Below, in pieces: positions 16,468 through 26,987 of a stretch of DNA of 64,000 nt. The notes under the pieces are model-generated. The model did not search any database, had not been told where the DNA came from, and saw only the letters and a list, made by a program, of their open reading frames with translations. Each line of letters starts with the position of its first letter. The stretch's first letter is position 1. The DNA comes from Streptomyces sp. NBC_00102 (GTDB taxonomy: Bacteria > Actinomycetota > Actinomycetes > Streptomycetales > Streptomycetaceae): positions 5,869,001 to 5,933,000 of the forward strand of contig NZ_JAPEMC010000001.1 in assembly GCF_026343115.1 (NCBI RefSeq), read 5' to 3'. The position numbers were made by a program, and so were the translations under genes.

Positions 16468-17577
16468 ATGTCAGACGTCACAGAGCCGGATCCGCGCGGC
16501 ACCCCTCGCACACCCCGCGCCTCCGGCGTCGCGGCAACCGGCGGACCCAGGTCCCGCGCCGCCGGCACCGCGAAGACCGGTGGACTGCGCGAGGTGGCCC
16601 GCCGCGCGGGTGTCTCGGTCACCACCGCCTCGCACGCCCTCAACGGCGTCGGCCGCGTCGGCGCCGAGACCCGGGAACGCGTACTGGCGGTCGCCGCCGA
16701 GATCGGCTACCGCGCCAACCCCAACGCCCGGGGACTGCGCGGCGCACGCACCGGACTGCTGGGCCTGACGCACCGCTCCGCCGTGGAGGGCGGCGTCACC
16801 GACATCGAGTACTTCGTCAAGATCGTCAACGCCGCCACCTGGACGGCGATGGCCCACGACTACTCCCTCGTGCTCGTCCCGCCCTCGCTCGACGGCCGCC
16901 CCTTCGAGTCGCTGCCGCTGGACGGGACGATCGTCATCGACCCGCTCACCGACGACCCGCTGCTCACCCGGCTCTCCGGCATGGGCGTCCCCGTCGTCAC
17001 CACCGGCCGCGACCTGGCCCGCAAGGACGCCTTCCCCTGGGTCGACAACGAGCTGTCCACCTGCGCCCTCGCCGCCTTCGACCACCTCGCCGCCACCGGC
17101 GCCCGCCGGATCGGCCTGCTGACCGGCTCCACCGGCCAGTCCTACGACGAGGACGCGGCCCGCGCCTACCGCGACTGGTGCGCCCGGACCGGGAACCCGG
17201 TGCTGATCGACCGGGCGGAACCCGGCACCGACTCCACCGATGCCGCACGACGCTTGCTCGACCGGCCGGACCGCCCCGACGCGCTCTACGTCGTGATGGA
17301 GAAGTTCGGGTTCGCCACCCTCGCGGTCTGCCGCGAACTGGGCCTCGGGGTGCCCGAGGACGTCCAGATCGTCGTCGGCGCCGACGGCGAGTTCGCCCGC
17401 AGCGCCCGCCCCGCGCTCACCGCGCTGGACCTGGCGCCCGAGGAGATCGGCAAGCAGGCGGCGCAGCTCCTGATAGAGCTCGTGCAGGGCGGCGGCGCGG
17501 TGGCCGAGGGCCGGCCCCTGCACCGGCTGGTACCGGCCACACTGCTGCGGAGGGCCTCGACGCGGGAGCCTTCCTGA
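16468..17577 (+). CDS. LacI-family regulator of the purine operon
   Basis: 369-residue DNA-binding repressor. A Pro/Ala/Thr-rich extension of about 38 residues precedes the LacI helix-turn-helix (LREVARRAGVSVTTASHALNG, residues 40-60). The hinge region reads YRANPNARGLRGARTGLLGL. A periplasmic-binding-like effector domain follows (RIGLLTGSTGQSYDEDAARAY; PDALYVVMEKFGFATLAVCRELG; VGADGEFARSARPALTALD). It is divergent from the permease-ade-add operon and has three operators in the shared region, so it probably represses both itself and that operon. The ligand is likely a purine, by context only. Confidence 0.9.
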   Translation: MSDVTEPDPRGTPRTPRASGVAATGGPRSRAAGTAKTGGLREVARRAGVSVTTASHALNGVGRVGAETRERVLAVAAEIGYRANPNARGLRGARTGLLGLTHRSAVEGGVTDIEYFVKIVNAATWTAMAHDYSLVLVPPSLDGRPFESLPLDGTIVIDPLTDDPLLTRLSGMGVPVVTTGRDLARKDAFPWVDNELSTCALAAFDHLAATGARRIGLLTGSTGQSYDEDAARAYRDWCARTGNPVLIDRAEPGTDSTDAARRLLDRPDRPDALYVVMEKFGFATLAVCRELGLGVPEDVQIVVGADGEFARSARPALTALDLAPEEIGKQAAQLLIELVQGGGAVAEGRPLHRLVPATLLRRASTREPS

Positions 17578-17645
17578 GGCGTGCCGGAGCGTGGCCGGCG
17601 GCGAAGGACCCTTCGCCCGAGCCGGGATCCGCACCGCTCCGGCCC

Positions 17646-17673
17646 ACGCGCCCGGGTGACCCCCCGGGCGCGT
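17646..17673. terminator. bidirectional terminator hairpin
   Basis: Inverted repeat ACGCGCCCGGG / CCCGGGCGCGT with a 6-base spacer, followed by a T-richer stretch on the plus strand. It lies between the lacI-type gene (plus) and the DUF1330 gene (minus) and can serve both. Confidence 0.75.
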
Positions 17674-17700
17674 TCGTGTTCCCCGACGCGGTGCCGGTCG

Positions 17701-17994
17701 TCAGTCGAGGCCTTCGACGATGCGGAAGTCGCGCTCGACGCTGTCGGCGAGGACGGCCAGAGCCTCCTGGTAGGCCGCACTCTCATGTGCCGCGACGGCC
17801 TGTTCGAAGCTCTCGAACTCGATCAGGACGGTGCGCTCGGCGATTCCGGCGTCGTGCGCGACGACCCGGCCGCCGCGGACGAGCGTCCGCCCGCCCGCAG
17901 CGGCGACTGCCGGACCGGCCAGCTTGCCGTAGGCGGCAAGCCTGTCGGGGTCTGTGATGGTGCGATAGGCGCTGACCCAGTAGCCCTTGGCCAC
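17701..17994 (-). CDS. DUF1330 family protein
   Basis: 97-residue protein with the ferredoxin-like dimeric alpha/beta barrel features of DUF1330: KGYWVSAYRTITDPDRLAAYGKLAGPA, then GGRTLVRGGRVV, then ERTVLIEFESFEQAVAAHESAAYQEA. Function is not established for the family. The GTG at 17994 is chosen because it sits four bases after a strong AGGAGG site; the frame stays open further upstream without a site. It is monocistronic and ends against the bidirectional terminator. Confidence 0.82.
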   Translation of the reverse strand: MAKGYWVSAYRTITDPDRLAAYGKLAGPAVAAAGGRTLVRGGRVVAHDAGIAERTVLIEFESFEQAVAAHESAAYQEALAVLADSVERDFRIVEGLD

Positions 17995-18136
17995 GGTACC
18001 TCCTGTGTTCGGAATCGATACGCGGAAGCATGTCGCATCCTCGGCCGGCACGCTGTGGTTCGGCACGCTGTGGTTCGCGCGCGCCGTCGTGATCGCCGTC
18101 GCGGCGACGCCGACCGACTCCGCGGTAACGCAGAAA

Positions 18137-18979
18137 TCAACTCCAGTGCGTCTCCCGTGACTTGAGCGCGATCTGCCACCGGTAGAAGCTCATCGCCAGG
18201 GCGAAGTCCAGCCCCGCACGCCCGTCCAGGAATCCGCGCCGGTAGACGTACATGTACGCGAACGACACCAGCGGCTTGAACGGTGCCTTGTGGAACAGCT
18301 GGCCCTGGCGGGACTTGACCCGGCGTACCTGCTCCTTGACGTCGGGGTGGTGCTCCAGCCAGGCCTCCCAGTCGGAGTACCGGTTGTGGCGCTCGAACCA
18401 GGCGGTCACCGGGTCGAGGTCCTGGTGCTCGATCGGATTCCGCAGTGCCTGGGCGGAATCGGCGACGGGCTGGTAGTGGCCCTCCACCTCGCCGATGCCG
18501 GGGGCCGCGAGGTCGCCGACCTCCGGATAGGCGCAGCGGGTGCGGTCGGTCAGGGAGCGCTTGCGGATGGTGTAGCCGTGGCGCAGCCGCTTGCCGGAGA
18601 ACCAGTAGCCGAGCGGGATGTCGTACGCGGCCGGCTTCGGGGCCGCGGGATCGGCGAATATCGCGCGGAGTTCGGCGAGGAGTCCGGGGCTGAGCCGCTC
18701 GTCGCCGTCCAGGACCAGGATCCAGTCGATGTCCGTGCGGACGTTCTCCAGGCACCACTGCTTCTTCCGGGGATGGCCGCCGTCCCAGGTGTACTCGACC
18801 ACCTCCGCGCCGCATTCGGCGGCGATCTTCGCCGTGTCGTCGGTGCTGTGCGAGTCCACCACGACGACCGCCTCGAAGTGGCCGAGTACGGAGTTGACCG
18901 CCTCGGCGATGTTGAGGCCCTCGTTCTTGGTGGGGATGGCCACGGCGATGGGCAGCTTCGCGATGGGCGGATTGCTCAA
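18137..18979 (-). CDS. GT2 family glycosyltransferase
   Basis: 280-residue GT-A glycosyltransferase of family 2, similar in layout to WaaE/KdtX-like enzymes. Motifs are VAIPTKNEGLNIAEAVNSVL at the N-terminus, VVVDSHSTDDTAKIA and the metal-binding WILVLDGDERLSPGL. The C-terminal part has RHGYTIRKRSLTDRT and ends with a hydrophobic-aromatic helix. The start is a TTG at 18979 with AAGGAGAAAAGAG in front; it overlaps the upstream lipoprotein stop (TTGA), giving translational coupling. It is the last gene of the gmd-LamG-LamG-lipoprotein-GT2 operon and probably builds the same glycan. Confidence 0.85.
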   Translation of the reverse strand: MSNPPIAKLPIAVAIPTKNEGLNIAEAVNSVLGHFEAVVVVDSHSTDDTAKIAAECGAEVVEYTWDGGHPRKKQWCLENVRTDIDWILVLDGDERLSPGLLAELRAIFADPAAPKPAAYDIPLGYWFSGKRLRHGYTIRKRSLTDRTRCAYPEVGDLAAPGIGEVEGHYQPVADSAQALRNPIEHQDLDPVTAWFERHNRYSDWEAWLEHHPDVKEQVRRVKSRQGQLFHKAPFKPLVSFAYMYVYRRGFLDGRAGLDFALAMSFYRWQIALKSRETHWS

Positions 18980-19731
18980 CTCTTTTCTCCTTCGGGCAGC
19001 CAGGCGTAGCAGCCTGTGGAGGTGAAGGTGCGGGCGGCCGCGGGGAGGGTGATCCGCACCGGTTGACCGCTCGCGGAAGACCCCTGGTCGAGGACCTTGC
19101 CCCCGGCTCCCTCGGCCCGCCAGGTGCAGGCGGTGGTGGGGGAGACCGACCGGTAGGCGCCGGGGCGCAGTTCCTTCCCGGTGTGGGTACCGTCCGCGTA
19201 GCCGAGCGCGGCCTCGTCCACGAGGTCCTGATGGTCGGTGCAGAGATGGGCCACCGCGGGTGCGGCGTCGGGTACTTCGCCGGTGACGATGGAGCCGACG
19301 GCGATCCGGCGGTCCGCCTTGACCAGGAAGTCGAGCTTGTCGCAGGTCTCCTGGCCCGCCTGGAGGACGGCGGCCGGGTCCATGCCCCGGGGCACCCGGT
19401 CGGTGAGGTACTCCTTCTCCTTCTTGGTGAACGTGCCGGTGGCGGGCGTGAGTTCGTCGGTGGGGACCTTGGGCCCGGTGTCGGCCGTCGCGGGTGCGGC
19501 GTCGGCCCCGGAAGCCCCGGAAGCCCCGGAGCCACCGGACGCTCCGGACGCCCCGGCTTCCGCACCGTCGGTCGGTGCTGCGGCGGAGGGTCCCGCGACG
19601 GAGGGCCCGGGGGCAGCGGAACGCGGCGCGTCCGCAGCCTTGGGGCCGTCCCCGTCGTGGGACGAGCCGCACGCGGCCAGCGCCGCCGTCAGGAAGACGA
19701 CGGCGGCGCCGGCCAGGAGCGGGTTCCTCAT
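18976..19731 (-). CDS. secreted lipoprotein of unknown function
   Basis: 251-residue protein with a signal peptide and lipobox LAAC (Cys21), so predicted to be anchored on the outer face of the membrane. A disordered Ala/Gly/Ser/Pro linker (about 25-95) includes short GASGASGGSG repeats. A globular C-terminal domain has cysteines in pairs (ETCDKLDFL, HLCTDHQDL, TTACTWRAEG, TSTGCYAWLP). I recognise no family with confidence. The start overlaps the upstream LamG stop by one base (TGATG) and the stop overlaps the GT2 start, so it is co-translated with polysaccharide genes. Confidence 0.82.
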   Translation of the reverse strand: MRNPLLAGAAVVFLTAALAACGSSHDGDGPKAADAPRSAAPGPSVAGPSAAAPTDGAEAGASGASGGSGASGASGADAAPATADTGPKVPTDELTPATGTFTKKEKEYLTDRVPRGMDPAAVLQAGQETCDKLDFLVKADRRIAVGSIVTGEVPDAAPAVAHLCTDHQDLVDEAALGYADGTHTGKELRPGAYRSVSPTTACTWRAEGAGGKVLDQGSSASGQPVRITLPAAARTFTSTGCYAWLPEGEKS

Positions 19732-21983
19732 CAGCCCGTCCTGAGGGCGTAGTGCGCGGCGACCTGCGCGGCGCTCAGCGCGGTCGGGTAGACGGCGGTC
19801 TCGTCGAGCTGACCGGCGAAGAAGGTGCTGGTCGGGGCGGACGGCCAGCCGTTGAGTGTGTCACCGCCGACCCTCCAGTACCCGGAATAGCTCTGGTTGG
19901 TCTTGTACGAGGTGTTGGAGGCGCGCAGCACCCCGTCCACGTAGAGCGCGACGCCGCCTGCGCCCTGGGTGGCGACGACGTGGTGCCACACCCCGTTGTT
20001 CCAGGCGGTCGGGGTGGTGACGACGCGGGTGGAGCCGTCGTGGACGCCGAAGACCAGCTTCCCGTCGTTCGTCATGTAGACGTGCTTGTCGTAGTTGGTG
20101 CTGTTCTGCATCGTCAGGTTGCCGAAGCCGATGAGCTTGCCGCCCTTCGTCGTGGTCGTCTTGAACCAGGTCTCGACGGAGAAGGCACTGGGCTGGGCGT
20201 GCCGGCGGTTGCTGTACGCGTACTCGTCGGTGCCGTTGAACCCGATGGCGGTGGACGCTCCCGCGACCGCTGCCGGGGTCTGCCGGTAGGACGGGGCGTT
20301 GCGCAGGAATCCGTTGTCCAGACCGGTCCCGGTGTCCGCCGCGAAGGTCGAAGTACCCTCGTCGTAACGCCAGTAGAGCGAGGCGCCGTCGGCCAGCACC
20401 TTCGCCGGGTACGCCTCCGCCGCCGAGGCCACGGTGGCCGACAGGGCGGGGGATTTGGCGCTCGTGTTGGTGCCGTCGCTCGCGGTGATCCGGTACGAGT
20501 GGGTCTCCCCGGCGGCGACCGCGGTGTCGGTCCAGCGCAGTTGCGGCCGGTCCCAGAAGATGGAGTCCGCCGTCGTGGTGTACACCGGGGTGGTGGCGCC
20601 GTCCTTGTAGATCCGGTAGGTCAGCAGGCCGTCGTCGGTGTCCGAACTGGTCTGCCAGTTGACGTCGATCTGCCCCGGCCGGACGGTGGAGAGCTGGACG
20701 TTGGGCACCCAGGGGGCCCCCGTGTCGGGCCCGTCCGCGAACCGGGTCAGCCCCTGCTGGGCCGCCGCGTTGACGGTGGTGAACTCGCCGCCGACCCACA
20801 GGTAGTGGTGCCCGCCGCTGTCCGCCTGCGTCATGACCCGGGGGCCGACCGGCTCACCGATGCCGTCGTTGGTGTCCGGGGCCCACGGCAGCAGCTTCGG
20901 GTCGTCCACCGACTGGGCCAGCAGGTGCTTGCGCGGCTGGTCGGGGAACTCGCCCATGCTGGAGCAGTCGTGGGCGTGGCTCCCGCTGTAGAGCACGCCC
21001 GCGTGGACCAGCACGGCCTGGGTGGCTCCCAGGCAGGTGTCCCGCCAGCGCTGCTGGAAGTCGTCCAGGTCCACAGCGATACGCCCGTCGAACACCCCGC
21101 CGCCGGTACCCTCGTTGGCGGTGTAGAAGCCGGTGGCGTCGCTGGTGATGTCCTGGACCGTGGAGGTGGCCGGGATGAAGCCGGGGTAGGCGGTCGTCAG
21201 GGCTCCGGTCGTCGCGTCCACCACCGCCAGCGCGTGCGAGGAGGTGCCGTTGACGGTGAGGAAGTCGCCGCCGAGCACCACGTGCTGCCCGTCCGGGGTC
21301 ACTTCGAGCGCGCGGGCCACCTCGTCGGCGTTGGCCGTGAAGGGCAGCAGGTCGGCGCCGGTGGTGACGGCGGCGAACTTCTGGCGGGTCTGGCCACCGA
21401 CGCTGTTGAAGTCGCCGCCGAGGTACACCGTGTCGGCGGTGACGTCGATGGCCCGGACGGTCGCGGAGACGGCGATCTTGAAGTCCTCGCGCGGGGTGCA
21501 GGTCGCCGTGTCGATCGCCGCGATGTTGCTGACCCCGACCCCGTTCACCGCCCCGAACTGACCGCCCGCGTAGAGCGTCGACCCGTCCGGCGAGAGAGTG
21601 AGAGCGCGGACCGTCGCGGTGCCCGAGGAGAGCGTGAACGACAGGGAGCAGCCGGTCGGTGCGCCGGTCGCCGCGTCGAACGCGGCGAAGTTGACCGCGG
21701 GGGTCTCCGAGGTGCCGGCGGCGGCGTCCGGCGGACGCACGGTGGAGAAGGTGCCGCCGGCGTAGACCACGCCGTTGTTCGCGGCCATCGACCAGACGAT
21801 GCCGTTGGTCTGCCAGGTGGAGAGATCGTCGGCGGTGATCGACACCGGCGGCGTCAGCGAAGCCGCCGGGGAAGTCCCGACCGCGGTGGCGGTCAGGGCT
21901 CCGGCCAGCAGGCCGAGAGCCGCGGCAGCGGCGCGTCCGCGCCCGCGTCCGGCGGATCTCCGCCCCGTACGTCCGTTCATCAT
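19731..21983 (-). CDS. secreted beta-propeller / LamG domain protein (shorter paralog)
   Basis: 750-residue exported protein. A twin-arginine-containing signal region ends around AVGTSPAAS. Residues about 45-420 hold repeated units of the type [52 protein letters not shown] and [11 protein letters not shown], consistent with a beta-propeller. A fibronectin-III-like segment follows (about 425-515; DVNWQTSSDTDDGLLTYRIY). A LamG/concanavalin-like domain (about 540-745) contains [29 protein letters not shown] and [21 protein letters not shown]. It could bind or process surface glycan. It is coupled to both neighbours. Confidence 0.85.
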   Translation of the reverse strand: MMNGRTGRRSAGRGRGRAAAAALGLLAGALTATAVGTSPAASLTPPVSITADDLSTWQTNGIVWSMAANNGVVYAGGTFSTVRPPDAAAGTSETPAVNFAAFDAATGAPTGCSLSFTLSSGTATVRALTLSPDGSTLYAGGQFGAVNGVGVSNIAAIDTATCTPREDFKIAVSATVRAIDVTADTVYLGGDFNSVGGQTRQKFAAVTTGADLLPFTANADEVARALEVTPDGQHVVLGGDFLTVNGTSSHALAVVDATTGALTTAYPGFIPATSTVQDITSDATGFYTANEGTGGGVFDGRIAVDLDDFQQRWRDTCLGATQAVLVHAGVLYSGSHAHDCSSMGEFPDQPRKHLLAQSVDDPKLLPWAPDTNDGIGEPVGPRVMTQADSGGHHYLWVGGEFTTVNAAAQQGLTRFADGPDTGAPWVPNVQLSTVRPGQIDVNWQTSSDTDDGLLTYRIYKDGATTPVYTTTADSIFWDRPQLRWTDTAVAAGETHSYRITASDGTNTSAKSPALSATVASAAEAYPAKVLADGASLYWRYDEGTSTFAADTGTGLDNGFLRNAPSYRQTPAAVAGASTAIGFNGTDEYAYSNRRHAQPSAFSVETWFKTTTTKGGKLIGFGNLTMQNSTNYDKHVYMTNDGKLVFGVHDGSTRVVTTPTAWNNGVWHHVVATQGAGGVALYVDGVLRASNTSYKTNQSYSGYWRVGGDTLNGWPSAPTSTFFAGQLDETAVYPTALSAAQVAAHYALRTG

Positions 21984-24808
21984 TCAGCTCCGAAGGTGAG
22001 AACGAGCTGCGGCCGGTAGGCCGCGGTGGAGATCTCGCTCGACCAGATACGGAGACTGTCCGTACCCGTGTTGGTCAGAGCGAGCGAGGTCGCGGAGCCG
22101 AGGGCCCCGCTCAGGGCCGACGCGTCGAGCGCCACCGAGTAGTCGGTGGATACCGCCGTCGCGCCGGTGATGGTCCCCAGCACGGTCGCACCGAGCGACG
22201 GCCGGGTGTTGTAGGTGACCGTCGATTCGGTCCAGGCACCGGTGACCGGTACCACCCGGTGGTTCTCGGCGGAACCCGCCGTCGAGTCCGAGGAGGTGCG
22301 GAAGTCGATCCGGGCGCCCTTGAGCACCTGTCCGGCGGGGGCCGACGGCAGGTCGTAGCGGAGATAGCCGAGGTACGCGGTGGTGCCGCGCGACGCCAGC
22401 TGGTTGTCGTTGTAGTTCGTGTTCGGGGCGACGCTGTTGACGTACGCGTCCTCCACCGGAGTGAGCGTGACCGTGGTGTCCTCGCCCCCGCCCCCGTCGC
22501 CGCCGCCTCCGTCGCCGGGAACGGGTGGCGCGTCCGCGAGGGCGTAGTGCTCGGCGACCTGCGCCGCCGTGAGGGCGGTCGGGTAGACGGCGGTCTCGTC
22601 CACCTGCCCGGCGAGGTAGTTGCTGGTCGGACGGTTCGGCCAGGCGGCGTTCATCGTGTCGCCGCCGACCCGCCAGTACCCGTCGTACGAACGGTTCCCG
22701 GTCGCCGCGTTGGTGCCGGCCACCGCGCCGTCCACGTACAGCACCATGCCCGCCGGGCCCTGGGTGGCGACCACGTGGTGCCAGGCGCCGTCGTTGAAGC
22801 TGCCGGTGGTGGTGATGGTCGGCCGGGTGCTGCTGCTGCCGGTCTGCACCCCGAAGGCGAGCCGGCCGTTGTCCGTCAGATAGACGATCTTGTCGGAGAT
22901 GGTGCTGGTGTGCCCGGTGTCGACGCCGATGTTGTTGCCGAAACCGATGATCCGGCCCCCGGTCGTCGACGTCGTACGGAACCAGGTCTCGACCGAGTAG
23001 GGCGACGGCGAGGTCAGGTGGTGCAGCCGGTCGCTGTAGACGTACTCGTCCGTGCCGTTCAGGCTCAGTGCGGTCGAACCCGGCACCGCCCCGGCCGCCC
23101 GGTACGTCGGCGCGTTGACGTACACGCCCCCGTCGAGTCCGTCCGAGGCGTCGGCCGCGAACGCCCCGCCCGCCTCGTCGTACCGCCAGTACAGTCCGGC
23201 GCCGTCCGTCAGGACGCGTTCCTGGTACGCGGAGGCCGAGGAGGCCGCGGTGACGGAGGCGGCGGCGGACTGGGCGCTGGTGTTGGTGCCGTCGCTCGCG
23301 CTGACCCGGTAGGAGTACGTCCGCCCGGCCACCACGTCCGTGTCGGTGAAGGTCAGCTGCGGACGGCTGAAGAACAGCGAGGAACCCGTGGCGGTGTACA
23401 CCGGGGCCGACGCGCCGTCGCGGTAGACCCGGTAGGTGAGCGAGGAGTCGTCCAGGTCCAGCGAGGACCGCCAGGCCACCTTCACCTGCCCGGTCCGCGG
23501 AGAGGAGACGCTCACCACCGGTACGGCGGGCGCACCCGTGTCCGGCGTGTTGGCGAACCGGGTCAGACCCTGCTGGGACGAGCCGTTGACGGTGGTGAAC
23601 TCGCCGCCCACCCAGAGGAAGTCGCGCCCGTCCCGGCTCGACACGGTCAGCGCGCGCGGCCCGACCGGCTCGCCGATGCCGTCGTTGGTGTCCGGCAGCC
23701 ACCCCAGCATGGCCGGGTCGTCCACCGACTGGGCGGACAGATGCTTGCGCACCTGGTTCGGGAACTCGCCCATGGTGGAGCAGTCGTGCACATGGCTGCC
23801 CGCGTACAGCACGCCCCGGTAGACGCGGAGCGCCTGGGTGGCGCCCTGGCAGGTGTCGCGCCAGCGCTGCCCGAACCCGTCCAGCTCCATGGCGAGGCGC
23901 CCGTCGAAGGAGTTGCCCCCCATGCCCTCGCCCGCGACGTACCAGCCGCCCGAAGCCTGGTCCGTGACGATGTCCTTGATGACCGCGGTCGACGGGACGA
24001 AGCCGTTCGGATAGGTGTGGACGAGCGCGCCGGAGGCCGCGTCCGTCACCGCGAGGGCGTGCGTCCCGGTGCCGCCCACCGTGGTGAAGTCACCGCCGAT
24101 CAGCACCGACGCACCGTCCGGAGTGACCTTCAGGGCCCGACCCGGATCGTCCGCGTCCGGATTCCACGCCGTCAGCGCACCGGCCGGGGTCACCGCACCG
24201 AAGAACCGACGGGCGCTCCCGTTCAACGTCTGGAAGTCCCCGCCCGCGTACACCGTGCCGTCCGCCGCCACGTCCAACGCCCTTACGGTCGCGGAAAAGT
24301 TCGGGGCGAACCCCGAACGCACGCTGCAGGTTGCGGTGTTGATGGCGACCAGGTCGTTGACCGCCGTGCCGTTGACCGAGCTGAAGTAACCGCCCGCGTA
24401 GAGCGTCGACTTGTCCGGCGAGAGCGCGAACGCCCGCACCGTGGCCGTGCCGCTGCTGCGGGTGAAGAAGAGCGAGCAGCCCGCCGGGGCGCCGGTCGCG
24501 GCGTTGAACGCCGCGAAGTTCACCGCCGCCGCCGAGCCCGTTCCGCCCGCCGCCACCCCGGCGGGGCGGATCTGGGAGAAGGTGCCACCGGCGTACACGA
24601 CCCCGTTCGCCTCCGCCAGCGCCCAGACGATGCCGTTGGTCTGATAGGTGGAGAGATTGTCGGCGGTGAACCCGACCGGAGCGGTCAGCGCGGCCGCCGG
24701 GGGAGTGCCCGTGGCCGAGGCGGTGAGCACCCCCGCCGCCAGCGCCAGCACCGTCGCGCACACGCCTCCCCGCCGCACCCGGGCGCCCGGGCGGCGTGGC
24801 GCGCTCAC
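21980..24808 (-). CDS. secreted beta-propeller / LamG / DNRLRE domain protein (longer paralog)
   Basis: 942-residue paralog of the next gene with the same order: signal peptide, repeated [32 protein letters not shown] propeller units, a fibronectin-III-like segment and a LamG domain. After a Gly/Asp linker (about 770-785) it has an extra C-terminal domain of about 155 residues with [41 protein letters not shown] and STDYSVALD. That is the DNRLRE/CBM96-type pattern found in secreted carbohydrate-active proteins. The GTG at 24808 overlaps the gmd stop (GTGA). The domain set suggests an extracellular glycan-binding or assembly role; no catalytic residues are recognisable. Confidence 0.85.
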   Translation of the reverse strand: MSAPRRPGARVRRGGVCATVLALAAGVLTASATGTPPAAALTAPVGFTADNLSTYQTNGIVWALAEANGVVYAGGTFSQIRPAGVAAGGTGSAAAVNFAAFNAATGAPAGCSLFFTRSSGTATVRAFALSPDKSTLYAGGYFSSVNGTAVNDLVAINTATCSVRSGFAPNFSATVRALDVAADGTVYAGGDFQTLNGSARRFFGAVTPAGALTAWNPDADDPGRALKVTPDGASVLIGGDFTTVGGTGTHALAVTDAASGALVHTYPNGFVPSTAVIKDIVTDQASGGWYVAGEGMGGNSFDGRLAMELDGFGQRWRDTCQGATQALRVYRGVLYAGSHVHDCSTMGEFPNQVRKHLSAQSVDDPAMLGWLPDTNDGIGEPVGPRALTVSSRDGRDFLWVGGEFTTVNGSSQQGLTRFANTPDTGAPAVPVVSVSSPRTGQVKVAWRSSLDLDDSSLTYRVYRDGASAPVYTATGSSLFFSRPQLTFTDTDVVAGRTYSYRVSASDGTNTSAQSAAASVTAASSASAYQERVLTDGAGLYWRYDEAGGAFAADASDGLDGGVYVNAPTYRAAGAVPGSTALSLNGTDEYVYSDRLHHLTSPSPYSVETWFRTTSTTGGRIIGFGNNIGVDTGHTSTISDKIVYLTDNGRLAFGVQTGSSSTRPTITTTGSFNDGAWHHVVATQGPAGMVLYVDGAVAGTNAATGNRSYDGYWRVGGDTMNAAWPNRPTSNYLAGQVDETAVYPTALTAAQVAEHYALADAPPVPGDGGGGDGGGGEDTTVTLTPVEDAYVNSVAPNTNYNDNQLASRGTTAYLGYLRYDLPSAPAGQVLKGARIDFRTSSDSTAGSAENHRVVPVTGAWTESTVTYNTRPSLGATVLGTITGATAVSTDYSVALDASALSGALGSATSLALTNTGTDSLRIWSSEISTAAYRPQLVLTFGAE

Positions 24809-25818
24809 CGGTCCACCCGCACGGCCGCGCCGCTGAGCTGCGCCTCCAGCAGCCGGACGTCCGCGTCGACCATGATGCGGGCCAGCTCCATCGACCGGAC
24901 CTCCGGCTTCCAGCCGAGCAGCTCCTCCGCCTTGGAGGCGTCACCGATCAACGCGTCGACCTCGCTGGGGCGTTCGTACTTCGGGTCGTACCGCACGTGT
25001 TCACGCCAGTCCAGACCGGCATGGGCGAAGGAGTGTTCCAGGAACTGCCGGACGCTGACCCCCTCACCGGTCGCCACCACGTAGTCGTCCGGGGTGTCGC
25101 GCTGGAGCATCCGCCACATCGCGTCCACGTACTCGGGGGCGTAGCCCCAGTCGCGTACCGCGTCCAGGTTCCCCAGGTGCAGCCGGTCCTGGAGTCCGGC
25201 CTTGATGCGGGCCACTCCCCGGGTGATCTTGCGGGTCACGAAGGTCTCCCCCCGGCGCGGGGACTCGTGGTTGAAGAGAATGCCGTTCACGGCGAACATC
25301 CCGTAGGCCTCACGGTAGTTGACCGTGGCCCAGTACGCGTACACCTTCGCCACGCTGTACGGGCTGCGCGGGTGGAACGGCGTCGCCTCGTTCTGCGGGG
25401 GCGGGGTGGAGCCGAACATCTCCGAGGACGACGCCTGGTAGACCCGGGTGTCGATGCCGCTGGCGCGAATCGCCTCCAGCAGCCGGATCGAACCGAGTCC
25501 GGTGACGTCCCCGGTGTAGAGGGGCGCGTCGAAGGAGACCCGGACGTGCGACTGGGCGCCGAGGTTGTAGACCTCGTCGGGCTGGATCTCGCGCAGCAGG
25601 TTCACCAGGGCCACACCGTCCGCGAGATCCGCGTGGTGCAGCACGAAGGAACGGTCGGCTTCCTCCGGCCCCTGGTAGATGTGATCGATGCGCTCGGTGT
25701 TGAAGCTCGACGAACGGCGTATGAGCCCGTGGACCGTGTACCCCTTGTCGAGCAGCAGCTCCGACAGGTACGAGCCGTCCTGCCCGGTCACGCCGGTGAT
25801 GAGTGCGGTCTTGGCCAT
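24805..25818 (-). CDS. gmd: GDP-mannose 4,6-dehydratase
   Basis: 337-residue SDR enzyme making GDP-4-keto-6-deoxymannose, the first step to GDP-fucose. The NAD(P)-binding loop is [15 protein letters not shown]. Conserved stretches include [44 protein letters not shown] and the catalytic tyrosine/lysine in [31 protein letters not shown] and [14 protein letters not shown] complete the signature. The ATG at 25818 follows GAAGGGGGGAG. It heads an operon with the LamG proteins and faces fcl across a 116-bp divergent region. Confidence 0.96.
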   Translation of the reverse strand: MAKTALITGVTGQDGSYLSELLLDKGYTVHGLIRRSSSFNTERIDHIYQGPEEADRSFVLHHADLADGVALVNLLREIQPDEVYNLGAQSHVRVSFDAPLYTGDVTGLGSIRLLEAIRASGIDTRVYQASSSEMFGSTPPPQNEATPFHPRSPYSVAKVYAYWATVNYREAYGMFAVNGILFNHESPRRGETFVTRKITRGVARIKAGLQDRLHLGNLDAVRDWGYAPEYVDAMWRMLQRDTPDDYVVATGEGVSVRQFLEHSFAHAGLDWREHVRYDPKYERPSEVDALIGDASKAEELLGWKPEVRSMELARIMVDADVRLLEAQLSGAAVRVDR

Positions 25819-25850
25819 GACTCCCCCCTTCTGTGGTCGCCTGAACGGCG

Positions 25851-25877
25851 TTGTATGACACCGGAATTGAATAGAAT
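25851..25877 (+). promoter_or_regulatory. candidate promoter for fcl
   Basis: A TAGAAT hexamer at 25872-25877 matches the actinobacterial vegetative -10 consensus. A TTGTAT hexamer at 25851-25856 is a possible -35, but the 15-base spacing is short. It lies 58 bp before the fcl start in the divergent gmd/fcl region. Confidence 0.45.
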
Positions 25878-25934
25878 GAGCGGTTTGCGGTGAAAAGGCC
25901 ACAGTGTCGCGTGTCTGCTGGCACAATCCGAGCC

Positions 25935-26918
25935 ATGACGACTGATCTCCCCGGCCCTCCCCAGGAATCCGATCGCTCTCTACTGCGCCCCGGCGCTCGC
26001 ATATTCGTGGCGGGTCACCGCGGACTGGTCGGCTCGGCGGTGGCCCGCCGCCTCACCGCCGACGGCCACGAGGTGCTCACCCGTGACCGTGACCTTCTCG
26101 ATCTGCGCGACGGTGCGCGGACCGAGGCGTACCTGCGGGACGTCCGGCCGGACGCCGTCGTCCTGGCCGCCGCCAAGGTGGGCGGAATCATGGCGAACAG
26201 CACCTGGCCGGTGCAGTTCCTGGAGGACAACCTCCGCATCCAGCTGAGCGTGATCGCCGGCGCCCACGCGGCCGGCACCGAGCGGCTCCTCTTCCTCGGC
26301 TCCTCCTGCATCTACCCCAAGCACGCCCCCCAGCCGATCAGCGAGGACGCGCTGCTCACCGGCCCTCTGGAGCCGACCAACGAGGCGTACGCGCTGGCCA
26401 AGATCGCCGGAATCGTGCAGGTCCAGTCGTACCGCAGGCAGTACGGCGCCTCGTACATCAGCGCCATGCCGACCAATCTCTACGGCCCCGGGGACAACTT
26501 CGACCTGGCGACCTCGCACGTCCTGCCCGCGCTCATCCGCCGCTTCCACGAGGCGAAGCGCGACGGGGCGCCCACCGTCACCCTCTGGGGCTCCGGCACC
26601 CCCCGCCGCGAGTTCCTGCACGTCGACGACCTGGCCGCGGCCTGCGCCCTCCTGCTGGCCTCGTACGACGGTGACGACCCGGTCAACGTCGGCTGCGGGG
26701 ACGACCTCACCATCCGCGAACTCGCCGAAACCGTACAGGAGGTGATCGCGTATCAGGGGCGCATCGACTGGGACGTGTCGAAGCCGGACGGCACCCCGCG
26801 CAAGCTGCTGGACGTGGAGCGCCTGACGGCTCTCGGCTTCGCGCCCAAGATCTCGCTCCGGGACGGGATCGCCGGAACCTACGCCTGGTGGCGGGACCGG
26901 GACTCCGGCCTCGGGTGA
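25935..26918 (+). CDS. fcl: GDP-L-fucose synthase
   Basis: 327-residue SDR epimerase/reductase converting the Gmd product to GDP-L-fucose. The cofactor loop is [18 protein letters not shown]. Other signatures are [34 protein letters not shown], the catalytic YxxxK in [24 protein letters not shown] and [17 protein letters not shown]. The ATG at 25935 is preferred over an upstream frame extension lacking family residues. With gmd it gives a complete route from GDP-mannose to GDP-fucose for the adjacent polysaccharide genes. Confidence 0.96.
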   Translation: MTTDLPGPPQESDRSLLRPGARIFVAGHRGLVGSAVARRLTADGHEVLTRDRDLLDLRDGARTEAYLRDVRPDAVVLAAAKVGGIMANSTWPVQFLEDNLRIQLSVIAGAHAAGTERLLFLGSSCIYPKHAPQPISEDALLTGPLEPTNEAYALAKIAGIVQVQSYRRQYGASYISAMPTNLYGPGDNFDLATSHVLPALIRRFHEAKRDGAPTVTLWGSGTPRREFLHVDDLAAACALLLASYDGDDPVNVGCGDDLTIRELAETVQEVIAYQGRIDWDVSKPDGTPRKLLDVERLTALGFAPKISLRDGIAGTYAWWRDRDSGLG

Positions 26919-26928
26919 GCCGTACGGT

Positions 26929-26957
26929 CCGGTGCCCCGCCGTGCGCGGGGCACCGG
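26929..26957. terminator. bidirectional terminator hairpin
   Basis: Perfect 12-bp inverted repeat CCGGTGCCCCGC / GCGGGGCACCGG with a 5-base loop, placed between the convergent fcl and sugar transferase genes. Confidence 0.85.
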
Positions 26958-26987
26958 GACTGCTCGCATCGTCTCCACTCCGCCCCC

